From the NCBI GenBank assembly GCA_020186115.1, contig WSYJ01000163.1:124001-188000 (forward strand): 64,000 nucleotides of DNA. Reading direction: 5' to 3'. The translations under genes and the position numbers were made by a program. The notes below the pieces were generated by a model. That model was not told the origin of the DNA. It saw only the letters and a program-made list of their open reading frames with translations, and searched no databases. The stretch's first letter is position 1. The number at the start of each line of letters is the position of its first letter. Below, piece by piece: positions 42,410-51,332 of this stretch. Source of the stretch: Histomonas meleagridis. Its lineage: Eukaryota; Parabasalia; Tritrichomonadida; Dientamoebidae.

Positions 42410-43027
42410 ATGTCAACGATCAGAGAAGAAGACATTCAGAATGTTATACGTCAAGTTCAAGAAATGTTTCCGCAACACTCCAGAATGCAGATAGAACAAA
42501 TAGTTAGACAAAAAAATGGAAATATTGATTCTGTAATTACACAAATGCTTGATACACCTGCTCAACCAATGCCTCAACAATATCCTCCACAACAACCCCA
42601 ATATCAGCAGTATCCTCCACAACCGCAATATCAACCAATGCCTCAACAATATCCTCCACAACAGCCTCAACCTCAATATCAACCACAGCCTCAATATCAG
42701 CCACAGCCTCAATACCAACAACGTCCACCACAGCCTCAATATCAAGCACAACCTCCAAGACCAAGTCAAGATTCTCAAACTCATATCTTCCCACCAGACT
42801 TTCTCAGATGGCCTCCAAATGCACAAGCGTACCGCGAATATTTGCCAGGTAAAGGTAACCAAGCACCTGGTCCTCAATATCAACCACAACAACAATATGT
42901 GTTCCAAATGCCACAAGTAGATCCAAATGACGACATCGGCCCTGATATGTCTCAAAAGAAAGCGACCAACAAATGGGAAAGATTCAAAAATAAGTTTTCG
43001 AATCCATCAAACTATTCCCAAATTTAA
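42410..43027 (+). CDS. CUE-domain protein with Pro/Gln-rich middle
   Basis: A 205-residue protein. Residues 7-48 form a CUE domain (EEDIQNVIRQVQEMFPQHSR, then GNIDSVITQML with the MFP and LL-type signatures), which binds ubiquitin. Residues about 50-120 are a PQYQPQ-type repeat. The C-terminal part has FPPDFLRWPPNAQAY, KKATNKWERFKNKFSNPS. CUE proteins act in ubiquitin-linked sorting or degradation. Two Myb-like sites (AAACGGTCG and TTAACCGTCG) precede the start within 60 bp. Confidence 0.85.
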   Translation: MSTIREEDIQNVIRQVQEMFPQHSRMQIEQIVRQKNGNIDSVITQMLDTPAQPMPQQYPPQQPQYQQYPPQPQYQPMPQQYPPQQPQPQYQPQPQYQPQPQYQQRPPQPQYQAQPPRPSQDSQTHIFPPDFLRWPPNAQAYREYLPGKGNQAPGPQYQPQQQYVFQMPQVDPNDDIGPDMSQKKATNKWERFKNKFSNPSNYSQI

Positions 43028-43272
43028 TTCACTAAAAACAACAAGCCTAAAATCACCTCTATTTTTTCTATGGTAACAAACTATCGAACTGATTTCGGCT
43101 AATTTGATTTTTTTTTCTTCTTCTTTTATGTTTTAGAGAGGATGTTTCCGGATCGAGGTTCTCTTACAGATTTTAAAATAAATAAATATATATCCCATCA
43201 CTATATTGTGGAGTATTTGAATTAATACATATGGTCTAAAATCAATTTTGTAACAAGAAATTATAAGTTTTA

Positions 43273-45017
43273 CAGATTTGAATAAAAAGGTACTAACCGA
43301 ATTTAAAGGTACTAACCCCTTAAGCACTTTTTCAGAAATTTGAACAAAAAAAATTAAAATATCTTTTGATAGACTATATTTAAGATTAAATTTATTATAA
43401 ATATATAAAATATATATGATTTAATTATTAATACTAAACTTTAATTTTGAATATTTAATCAGGTGAGATGTTATACGCACTTTTTCAAATTTTAAATTTT
43501 TTCGTTTATCTCATTAAATTTTAGATATTTTTAAAATTTTCGGTGTTTATTCAAAGATACCTTCTGGGAAGTATTCTTTGTTAATAAAACCCCAGTTTGT
43601 ATTTAATTTTCTTTGTGATAAATTGGATTTATCAAAATTTATATTCCAGATCTCAGAAAACTCGAATGAATTTCGAACCTTTTCCTCATCAAAAATTATT
43701 CTCCTAATATTATCATTAAGGTCAGTAGATATACCAGCTCTTTCAAAGCTTGAACGAACATTAGTGCTGGTCGTAACTTGTTCATATGCCCTGAAAACCT
43801 TTTCAGCTAATGCTGCAACATCATTCAAGGTTTTCTTCGATGTGAGACCTTTTTTAACATTTTTAAGAGCACCAAATATTACCAAATCAAGCATTTGAAA
43901 AAGGTTAGATGTATGAGGAGGGAATGTTATAACAATTATTCGATTATCAGCAATAATTTTCAAAATTTCAGGATCGCAATGTGAGGAATGATTGTCCATA
44001 AATAAAACAGCAAATTAATCTGAAAATCCTTCAATACTTCGCTGATTATTAACATAGGGAATAAATACATTTGTGATATAATCGTAAAATATTTCTTTTT
44101 TCACGTATGGAGGATTTGATATCGAAATTTTCAAGTCAATTCCATTTCTTATACCAGTACGAAAGATATCATAAACTCGATAACTAGAAGCAATTGTCAT
44201 TGGGGTTATGGCATCACCTGCTGCACTTATACATGAAATTAATGTTTGATGCCTAATTGAACGTTTTACAGGTACCATAACAGGTCCTTGACACATATTT
44301 CTTGGTGCTATAACCGCTTTTATCTTCTTATCTTCCCATTCGCTGGTTCCCATCTCGTCAATGTTAAAAACCAATTCGGCTGCTTTACCAATGACATATT
44401 TTTTAATATTTTCGATATGTTCATCAAGAAATTCTCTAGGTATACTTAATCTTGTATTTTCTTGGGGTATTGCTTTAGTAAAACCGATTTTTTCTTTATA
44501 ATTTTCAAAGAATCCAGCAAGCCATCCTTTTGTAACTTCTTTACCAAATTTTGTCTTTATGTACAGTAATAATTCTTGTTTCGTCAGGAATTCGTTTTTT
44601 CCTGCCATTTCAATTATATATTCAATTATTTGATTTTCTTCTTCATCATTAAAAATTCTGGGGCGCCCTAAATCTTTTTTTGCATTTTTAGCTTTTTTTC
44701 TAATATTAGCAATGACTCCATGACTTACATCGAATATCTCTCCGAGCCTTTTGTTATTAAACAAAGCGTGACATACATTTTCGCAATATTCACGGAAAAA
44801 AAGTACTTGTTCGTTTCGAAATTGTAATGATCGAAATTCAGGATTTCTTAATAATGACCTTATATCTGCTTCACTTAAAATTGTTCCCTTAAGTCGTTCT
44901 TTAAATTCATCAATTGGAATTGCGGGTGTCTTGAATGCATCGCTTGATTTCTTCATTTTCAAAAATAAAAGTGACAAAAAAGTGCAAAAAGGGTTAGTAC
45001 CTTTTTATTCAAATCTG
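43273..45017. mobile_element. Pogo-like transposon with TA target duplication
   Basis: A 1745-bp element. Both ends read CAGATTTGAATAAAAAGG inward, followed by TACTAACC. Flanked by TA at 43,271-43,272 and 45,018-45,019. The left end has a second TACTAACC about 20 bp inside the first. Encodes one transposase on the minus strand with a single in-frame stop. TIR start CAG and TA duplication fit the Tc1/mariner superfamily, pogo branch. Confidence 0.85.
43547..44956 (-). pseudogene. Pogo-like DDE transposase with one in-frame TAA
   Basis: From ATG at 44,956 (MKKSSDAFKTPA) about 470 codons to the end, broken by TAA at 44,015. N-terminal HTH/CENP-B-like region (FDVSHGVIANIRKKAK, then GRPRIFNDEE), then the DDE_1-type catalytic core: first Asp in FNIDEMG, second in FMDNHSSHCD, third in FQMLDLVIFGALK. 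The stop falls just before LFMDNHSS. TCACTTTT is about 15 bp before the ATG. One clean stop suggests recent loss. Confidence 0.88.
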
Positions 45018-45110
45018 TATAGTATGACCGCCGCGAAGCGGCGGTTGAAACGATAAAACTTTCAATTCTATACAACTTTTTGTTCAGAAAAAAATTCAAT
45101 GAATCACCGT
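45018..45110. repeat. Inner part of left TIR of tyrosine-recombinase element
   Basis: Matches the reverse complement of 46,155-46,250: TATAGTATGACCGCCGCGAA, then AACGATAAAACTTTCAATTC, then TATACAACTTTTT and AAAAATTCAATGAATC. Contains a hairpin of 8 bp with a 4-nt loop. Confidence 0.85.
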
Positions 45111-45190
45111 TAATTTTAAATCATTTATTATACTCAAGATTTTCCAATAAAAAACATATTTTTTATTAAAAATAAAAATTAATTGTTTAC

Positions 45191-46103
45191 TTAAATTAAA
45201 TCGGTGATAATTTTCCCAGCTTCTTTTCTTTCAATTGAGGTGTTTAACATAAAAATTGCAGATTTCCATCTACCATGTTGTTTTATTACATTATTTTGAA
45301 TTCCTGCTCTTGCAGCTTCAGTAGTTCCTCCTCTTCTAAGACTATGAGAAGAATAATTTTGAGTATCTTTAATACCAATTAAATCAATAAGAATTCTTAA
45401 TTTAGAATTAAAATTGGATATATTATATTTGTATGGATATGTTTTTGATTTAACATTGGGAAATTGTTCAAGTCTATTTAATAAAATATAAGGAGAATAA
45501 GGTGTATTCGAATTTTGAATATAACAAATACATCCTTTTCCAAATGAATCATTTTTTGAAATTCGAATATTTAAAGTAATTCCATTTTCTTCAATTAATA
45601 TATCATTTTATTTTAAATTTGTAAGTTCAGAAATTCTTAAAAATCCATAATGCATCAAACTTATAGCAGTCATAAATCGTAAATTATAGTATTTTGTCAA
45701 ATCAATTTGATTGACAATTTTGGACATTATTTCTTTGGATACCCCTTTTTTTTGATAAGGGGGATTTAAAGTTAAACTTAATTTAATTGATTTTTAAAAT
45801 TCTTTAAATTTGGCATTTTTTGTTAAATCATTTTAATCATTTATACGAAAATAATGTGAAAATGAAGCAACATATAATTTAATTGTATTTAAAGTTGCCT
45901 TTTTTTTTTTGAATATCTTCAATATAACATAAGAATGCCATTTTTTCATCTGTAATAGGAAATGGTTCAGGTGCTCCTTCAATTTCTTTAAATTTTTTTT
46001 TCATACGTTTTAATATAACTATTGTATGTGTTTTAAGAATTTGGTCTAATTGAATTTTGTTCTTGAACTCTGCTTTCTTCAACAAGTTGTTCAAATAGCA
46101 TAT
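45191..46103 (-). pseudogene. Tyrosine recombinase, decayed
   Basis: About 300 codons. N-terminal part resembles a core-binding (SAM-like) domain (ILKTHTIVILKRMKKKF). Catalytic part: LMHYGFLRISELTNLK (box I Arg), then SSHSLRRGGTTEAARAG (HxxR box), then KQHGRWKS (the His/Trp position). After that, the segment IFMLNTSIERKEAGK has no tyrosine where the nucleophile normally lies. Also one frameshift in an A10 run near 45,905 and TAA codons at about 45,607, 45,793 and 45,833. The type resembles recombinases of Crypton/DIRS-like and virus-like elements more than XerC. Not active as it stands. Confidence 0.8.
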
Positions 46104-46154
46104 AATAAAATAATGTTATATATAAACTTGAGGTCTTGAAGACGAATTTTAAAA

Positions 46155-46275
46155 ATTAATAATTATTCATTGAATTTTTTAGTGAAAAAAAGTTGTATAG
46201 AATTAAAAGTTTTATCGTATCAACCGCCGCTTCGCGGCGGTTATACTATAAAACTTCGAATTTTTATATACAAAA
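46155..46275. repeat. Right TIR of tyrosine-recombinase element
   Basis: Reverse complement of the left TIR, including AACCGCCGCTTCGCGGCGGT. The outermost part (46,251-46,275) matches the sequence left of the pogo insertion (43,246-43,272) with about six mismatches. Confidence 0.85.
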
Positions 46276-46648
46276 TTTTTCAACTTTTTGATGGATCAAA
46301 AAACGTAGAGTAGTGAAAACAAAAAGCAATTCATTCTGCACAAACGAAGACAATTAGACTCGCACAAAAATTCGCAATATATACTGGTAGGGTTTGGAAG
46401 CAACTGGGCCAATGGTCAAAAGTGACACCAAATCTTGGCCTAGGGATATATAAAAGGGACCTTTGCACCTTGACCCAGGTCATTAATCAGGTACCTTGGC
46501 CAAGATGATTAAAAAGTGATAAAGGGACCTGGGCCAAGGTTCCTTATTCAATTGCCAAACAAAGACCCAAGGTTTACAATTCGCATAAAGCTAACTATTC
46601 AATGTCGAGCCATATCTAATTCAGTGCTTTACATTTGTCATTTTATTA
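46276..46648. other. Intergenic DNA with GGCCAAG-type short repeats
   Basis: From about 46,405 to 46,570 the sequence is richer in GC and has several copies of CCTTGGCC/GGCCAAGG and GGGACCT-like blocks in both orientations. AAAATTCGCAATATATA at about 46,368 also occurs at about 12,275. No coding frame recognised. Confidence 0.4.
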
Positions 46649-46858
46649 ATGCAATACGAAATAACTCGTATAATTGATCACGATATCAGATTCAACCACA
46701 ATGAAGGACGCAATGTTGTTTGGTTTGAAGTGGAGTGAAAATGCGATATGTCACATTCTTGGGTAAGGCTTGATAACCTTAATGCAAATCACCTTCTAAA
46801 TCAATACGTATTGCAAATGACTGATGAAGACATTGAAGAACTGATGGAAAACATTTAG
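46649..46858 (+). pseudogene. Small chromodomain ORF with TGA at a conserved Trp
   Basis: A 69-codon frame starting MQYEITRIIDHDIRFNHNEG, with VVWFEVE, then TGA at 46,736-46,738, then MSHSWVRLDNLNANHL and an acidic end (DEDIEELMENI). The layout is that of a chromodomain. TGA stands where the second chromo strand normally has Trp, a one-base change from TGG. TCATTTTATTA precedes the ATG. It ends about 270 bp left of Maverick fragment 2. Confidence 0.55.
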
Positions 46859-47124
46859 TAAAACAAACCATGTGGTCTTAAAATATATTGGTACATCACA
46901 AACCAATCCTACTGGACAATACTACAGTCTTCATAACTTTATTATGGCATCTGGTATACGATACATCACAACCATGTAATGATTTACGTATCTTTACGTC
47001 ATTGTCGCGAAATCTTAGTGCTAATGATGGTATTGCTTTGTTAATCAGTCCAACACAGACTATACCAGCTGGTAACTATGGTTCTATTTCATTTCTCATC
47101 AGTTATGCAATTACATTATTAACA

Positions 47125-48270
47125 TAATATTTCAATCCATTATGTAAATCTAATGTGAAATAAGTATCACGACAAATGAATAATTGAGGGGGAGGTGGAT
47201 GATTTCCAGCATCATCAACATTATAATAAGTATCGTTAGCTTGAGTATATATAGGTTGCCCCTTAATTTGTATTGGTATATTTTGTCCATTAGAATCTAA
47301 GCCGTCGAATACGTAACCACCACGTGAGCGTTCACATTGTATATTAGATTTACATGAAAGTACAGTTAAACCTGTACAATATAAAGAAACATTCTCAGTT
47401 GCAGTATCAATAGTATGATTAGTTTCAGTATCACATTTAAATGTAGTAGTTATATTAGCAGAATTACCAATTTGAGTAAAACCATGAGTAAATAAAGGTA
47501 AATTATTAAATGTAGCATTAATAGAAGAATCTTCTAAAAATTCTTTCACTTCTTTAATTTTACGTGGATCTACTTGACACCAAATTAAACCATTTTGTTT
47601 AACATAAAACTTTAATTCAATATCACCAACTAATCTATTTGGATATAAATCAAATGCTTGTAAAGCTAATATATCTTCAAATGGAAGATTCATTTCAAAT
47701 TCGATATCATGTTTATTTCCATCTGCAATTGTATTTAAATCAACATAAGTACCACAAACAGATTGAGAATATTCTGAAACATTTTCATATAAAGAATGTG
47801 TATATTTTCTAGTTTTCTTTTTCAGCATAAGGTTTAATTGTAGAATAACAATAACCTTCACGACAACATTCATTTTGTTGATAACCAGTAGAAATATTAT
47901 TAGACATAATTTGTAATTGATCTAATAATTGATTAGAACTCTTAAAACCTATAAATATTTTAGTTAAATTCTCAGGATCTTGTAAATTACTAGATGAAAT
48001 AGCTTTTGATAATTGTACAGTTATTCTAAGTTTAAAATTAATAAAACCTTCAGTTATTTGTGAAACCATATGATCACCATGTGTAATTCTTAATCTAGTT
48101 TCTTGAGATTGATTAAATGGTGCATTTTGATCATGACAATCTTCAGTTCTTAAAATAAAAGAACGAGTACCATCATTTTTAGCAATTAAATCTTTAAGAC
48201 GATCAAAATAAGCTCCAACATTACCTTGATGATCTTGTTCATTTTTAGATTGCGTATTATTATAATACAT
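47125..48270 (-). pseudogene. Capsid protein copy, one internal deletion and truncated 3' end
   Basis: Starts MYYNNTQSKNEQ at 48,270 and reads nearly as in copy 1. A frame change lies near 47,820 in a T-run. Relative to copy 1 it lacks 453 bp (151 codons) between the segments CKSN and IQCERSRGG; ATATTA occurs at both edges of the missing segment. The C-terminus is replaced after GLKY by unrelated codons, marking the fragment border. Confidence 0.85.
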
Positions 48271-48305
48271 TAATAAAAATGAAAAATATTTTTTATAATT
48301 TTTAA

Positions 48306-48536
48306 ATGGATGGGGGTTTTTGGAATAAAATTAAAAAAGGTTTGAACAAATTTCAGTCAAGTAAAGAACAACAAGAAAAATTCAACAAAAATGTGAAAAA
48401 ATGGTTAGAACATGAAAGGAATTTAGGTAATAAAAATAGAATTCTACCATATAAACCTAATGGTAAAATAATATTTAAAGATGTAATAGAAAAAGATAGG
48501 AATAAGATAATATTACAGGATTTAATGAAACAATGA
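48306..48536 (+). CDS. Small basic protein, MDGGFWNK family
   Basis: A 76-residue lysine-rich protein: MDGGFWNKIKKGLNKF, then KWLEHERNLGNKNR. It occupies the place of the 33,401 gene of copy 1 but only the start block is similar, so this slot seems to vary between Mavericks. Confidence 0.6.
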   Translation: MDGGFWNKIKKGLNKFQSSKEQQEKFNKNVKKWLEHERNLGNKNRILPYKPNGKIIFKDVIEKDRNKIILQDLMKQ

Positions 48537-48556
48537 ATTTATTTTTATTATTATTT

Positions 48557-48826
48557 ATGCCTTGGGGTTTTTTGAACAAAACCAAAAATGGATTTAAAAA
48601 AGCTGGTGCTTGGATTAAAAATAAAATTATTAAACCAGTCGGTAGATTTATTGGAAATGTTTGGAATAAAGTAGCTAAACTTGTTGTAAATACAGTAGGT
48701 AAAATACCTGGAATTGAAAATTTACCTGGTCATGCAGGTGCTATTGCAAAAGGAATTAAAATAGCAGATAAATTCTCACCTGTTATAGATGGTGTAGCAA
48801 ATGCACTAGTTGGTCAAAAGAAATAA
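48557..48826 (+). CDS. Small basic protein, MPWGFLNK copy of paralogue 2
   Basis: Eighty-nine residues, differing from the 33,717 gene at only a few places, nearly all in the first 12 residues and one Pro-to-Leu change in WNKVAKL. Followed by the same 93-nt palindrome. Confidence 0.8.
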   Translation: MPWGFLNKTKNGFKKAGAWIKNKIIKPVGRFIGNVWNKVAKLVVNTVGKIPGIENLPGHAGAIAKGIKIADKFSPVIDGVANALVGQKK

Positions 48827-48854
48827 TAAAATATTATTTATATATATATTGTTT

Positions 48855-48947
48855 TTTGAATTTTTGAAACTAAAATATACCAAATCCCAGGCGTCCTTAA
48901 AGGACGCCTGCGTCCAATTTGGTATATTTTAGTTTCAAAAATTCAAA
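48855..48947. repeat. 93-nt palindrome, copy 2
   Basis: Identical by eye to 34,011-34,103, including loop TTAA and the extra GCGTCC on one side of the inner stem. Confidence 0.93.
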
Positions 48948-48980
48948 GTAATTTTGTTAAAATTTAAATCATTTTTATAA

Positions 48981-49187
48981 ATGTCGAATTATAAACCTGA
49001 GGTTATAGAAACCTATTACAACAAAAATAGGTTAGATATTCCTGAAATTACAAAGGAAAAAGATATAGAAAAACAGAGAAAAGTGTCATTTACGAATGCA
49101 ATTATATTTGAACAACCAATACCATTTTCAGCTTTAAGACAAAATAGTGAAATATATGTTATACCTTATGAAAAAGAAAATAAATAA
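48981..49187 (+). CDS. Small unknown Maverick protein, copy of the 34,137 gene
   Basis: Sixty-eight residues. Differs from the copy 1 protein at about four positions in the middle (ITKEKD versus IRNLKD, and one Arg-to-Lys). Overlaps the next minus-strand frame by 29 bp. Confidence 0.75.
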   Translation: MSNYKPEVIETYYNKNRLDIPEITKEKDIEKQRKVSFTNAIIFEQPIPFSALRQNSEIYVIPYEKENK

Positions 49188-49377
49188 AATAAACATTATT
49201 TATTTGTTTATTTAATTCTTTAACATTTTGTTCTACTGACCATAATGAAGAAAAAACATTAGTAACATAAATTGTCTTTTTCGTATTGCTTTGAGCATTG
49301 TCAACAGGTGAAGTGTTAAAATTATTGAAATAATCATTATAGAAATCAAATGTAAAAAGAAATTCATCATCAGACAA
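49159..49377 (-). pseudogene. MSDDEF-family copy without start codon
   Basis: Codes the same 72 residues as 34,315-34,533, but the first codon is TTG because the duplication junction falls exactly there (CAGAC then AAATGCGCTAG). The upstream initiator is lost as well, so it is probably not expressed. Confidence 0.75.
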
Positions 49378-49428
49378 ATGCGCTAGTTGGACAAAAGAAA
49401 TAATAAAATATTATTTATATATATTGTT

Positions 49429-49500
49429 TTGAAACTATTCCAAATCCCAGGCGTCCTTAAAGAACACCTGCGTCCCATTTGTCATAGTTTAGTTTCAAAA
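49429..49500. repeat. Degraded palindrome, copy 3
   Basis: Keeps CAAATCCCAGGCGTCCTTAA and the distal arm TAGTTTAGTTTCAAA, but has lost part of the left arm and has several mismatches (AGAACACC for AGGACGCC). Confidence 0.85.
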
Positions 49501-49537
49501 ATTCATTATATTCTTATAAAATTTTCATTTTTTATTA

Positions 49538-49759
49538 ATGTCTGATAGCACGAAGGTGATCAAGACTTATTATGACAATGAGACATCAAATTTAACAACG
49601 ATAGAAGAATCTGAGTTATTAGATCCTTCTATTCAGTATATAAAGTTACCAAAACTAACTATTAGTAATTCAATTTATTTTGAAAAATTGACGAATTATC
49701 CAATTGAAAGACAAAATAGTAGAATATATGTTATACCTTATGAAAAAGAAAATAAATAA
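49538..49759 (+). CDS. Small unknown Maverick protein, diverged paralogue ending RIYVIPYEKENK
   Basis: A 73-residue protein (MSDSTKVIKTYYDNETSN). Only the start (IKTYY) and the end (RQNSRIYVIPYEKENK) match the 48,981 gene; the middle is quite different. TCATTTTTTATTA precedes the ATG. Confidence 0.7.
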   Translation: MSDSTKVIKTYYDNETSNLTTIEESELLDPSIQYIKLPKLTISNSIYFEKLTNYPIERQNSRIYVIPYEKENK

Positions 49760-49952
49760 AATAAACATTATTTCTTTGTTTATTTAATTCTTTGACTATT
49801 TATTCTACTGACCATAATGAAGAAAAAACATAAGTAACATTAATTGACTTTTTCGTATTGTTTTGAGCAATGTCAACAGGTGAAGTGATAAAATTATTAA
49901 AATAATCATCATCATAGAAATCAAATGTAAAAGGAAATTCATTATCAGACAT
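49731..49952 (-). pseudogene. MSDDEF-family copy with in-frame TAA
   Basis: Starts MSDNEFPFTFDFYDDDYF after TCACTTCATT and stops at TAA where the other copies have Gln (SLWSVE followed by Q). Homologous codons continue beyond the stop. Confidence 0.7.
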
Positions 49953-49981
49953 TAAAAAAATGAAGTGATTAACCTTTTTAT

Positions 49982-50453
49982 TCAAACTAGAGCTTTAAAA
50001 CTATCGGGATCGATAGAATTCATGTCAAATACTGATTGGAATTCATGATTATCAGGTATTCTATGTGAAATAAGTATATTATTAACTTCATCGTTCTTTG
50101 ATTCATACAGAAATGATTGATACCATCTTCCGAAATTACTCTCTAATTGAGTTAAATGAATCTCCAGATAATGAATATTATTAGTAATTGGTGGCTTTTT
50201 ATTATCAGTTATTGGTATTGATACTTTGATATTTTTTTTTTGAAGAATTCGACCAACTTTCTATGAACAAAATAAAAATCTTGAAAATTTTTATGTTTAT
50301 GATAATCATACCAATTGGTTTAATAATAAAATTGTTGAAATTGCCTAATTTATCATCTTTTGGTACGAAAAATATGACTACTGCTACAGCATCTGGGTCT
50401 TTCACTTTAAGGAAATCAGCAATTTTTATCACTGAATAGAACTCTGAATTCAT
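49982..50453 (-). pseudogene. Copy of the TIR-proximal Maverick gene, frameshifted
   Basis: Starts MNSEFYSVIKIADFL at 50,453, continues through KDPDAVAVVIFFVPKDDK and KPIGMII, then shifts frame. Similar to 34,564-35,035. TCACTTCACT precedes the start. Confidence 0.75.
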
Positions 50454-50473
50454 ATATAGTGAAGTGATGAAGT

Positions 50474-50808
50474 GGCATTTTAAAATTTAATATGCTGACC
50501 ATTGGTTTCAATACAATAAGTTTGCCATGCGATCAAAATAGATATTCATCCGACCAAAAATATATTGAATAGGATAAATGTCCGACCAAACATAAATGGG
50601 ATGACCGGGGACAATTCGTGTTGGTTATGCGAGGATTTTGATAGGTTTATGCGAAAAGTGGTGCTAAAACTGCTATCGTTCCTCTCAAAAAGTTTACCGT
50701 TCTCTCAAAATTGAATGCGCATTCAAATTTTCAGACGAATTGTATGGCTTACAAAAATCATTTTGATTTTCGTAGCGAGCGGAGCGAGCACACTCGGGGG
50801 ATTGAAGG
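50474..50808. repeat. Truncated TIR of fragment 2
   Basis: Corresponds to about 35,090-35,401 of copy 1 with scattered changes. It stops after CTCGGGGGATTGAAGGG, so the outer 170 bp and the hairpin are missing. Confidence 0.88.
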
Positions 50809-50939
50809 GCAATTATTTTAAAAAAAATCATATTAACATACACTAAAAAACTTGAAATGATTTAAAAACATCATAATAGTTTCAAATAAATCATTATATT
50901 TGGATAGTTTATATTAGGGTACCCTAAATTCATTTGACA

Positions 50940-51164
50940 ATGGAACAAGAGTACCCGGTCCAATGCATCCTTGACCACTACTTCCGTATGGAAGGCGACG
51001 ACGAAGTCCTCTACTTTGTGTTGCTGTGGAAGGAAGGGTCGATCACGGCGGAACCATCAAATTGCCTCACCAATTGCCGTGATCTTATCCGAGATTACCT
51101 AATGGAGCTACTCAGGGAGGACAAATTAGACCAAATGCGTGGAATCCTCCAATTCATTCAGTAA
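50940..51164 (+). CDS. Small chromodomain protein
   Basis: Seventy-four residues from the ATG at 50,940 (MEQEYPVQCILDHYFRMEG). Central strand VLYFVLLWKEG and helix LTNCRDLIRDYLMELLRED match a chromodomain that fills nearly the whole protein; the Trp-Glu-Pro type site reads AEPSNCL. GC content is near 50 percent, far above the surroundings, like the Maverick-borne chromodomain gene. It begins 131 bp after the truncated end of fragment 2. Probably a stand-alone reader of histone marks or a fragment of a larger gene. Confidence 0.65.
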   Translation: MEQEYPVQCILDHYFRMEGDDEVLYFVLLWKEGSITAEPSNCLTNCRDLIRDYLMELLREDKLDQMRGILQFIQ

Positions 51165-51196
51165 ACAACCTTTTTTTCATTGTTTTGTGACTAAAA

Positions 51197-51273
51197 AATG
51201 AGTTTGATCTTCGCATCTTCATTTTCATCCGGAAGATACCGATCAGTCACTATACAAACAAGGGGTACTCCAT
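51197..51273 (-). pseudogene. Chromodomain N-terminal scrap
   Basis: Minus-strand codons give MEYPLFV and, one frame over, VTDRYLPDENEDAKIKLIF, the first half of a chromodomain. TCACTTCACT lies about 45-60 bp upstream. It is convergent with the 50,940 ORF and cut short. Confidence 0.35.
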
Positions 51274-51332
51274 AGTAAACTATTCAATTTCACACCCCAC
51301 TCGTACTCTAGACAACATTTAGTGAAGTGATG

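Larger units (their letters stand above)
43246..46275. mobile_element. Tyrosine-recombinase element with hairpin TIRs, split by a pogo-like insertion
   Basis: Inverted repeats: right side 46,155-46,275, left side 43,246-43,272 plus 45,018-45,110. After discounting the pogo-like insertion, the left side reads AAGTTTTATAGTATGACCGCC and the right side reversed reads AAGTTTTATAGTATAACCGCC. The repeats are similar for about 120-130 bp and contain the hairpin ACCGCCGC-GAAG-GCGGCGGT. The only gene inside is a decayed tyrosine recombinase. Outer borders are estimates (about 10 bp) because similarity fades gradually. I know of no tyrosine-recombinase element with such TIRs in trichomonads, but that is not a search result. 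Confidence 0.65.
47125..50808. mobile_element. Maverick fragment 2 (capsid end)
   Basis: A piece homologous to 31.75-35.4 kb of copy 1, in the same orientation. It starts inside the capsid gene and ends inside the TIR at GGGGGATTGAAGGG, losing the outer GC hairpin. Internal changes: a 453-bp deletion in the capsid gene, replacement of the first MxWGxWNK gene by a different paralogue, and a tandem duplication of the small-gene block. Probably carried as a non-autonomous relic. Confidence 0.9.

Noticed and set aside
42413-42955. Minus-strand ORF rich in L, W and R
   Set aside because: Shadow of the Pro/Gln repeat in the CUE-domain gene on the other strand.
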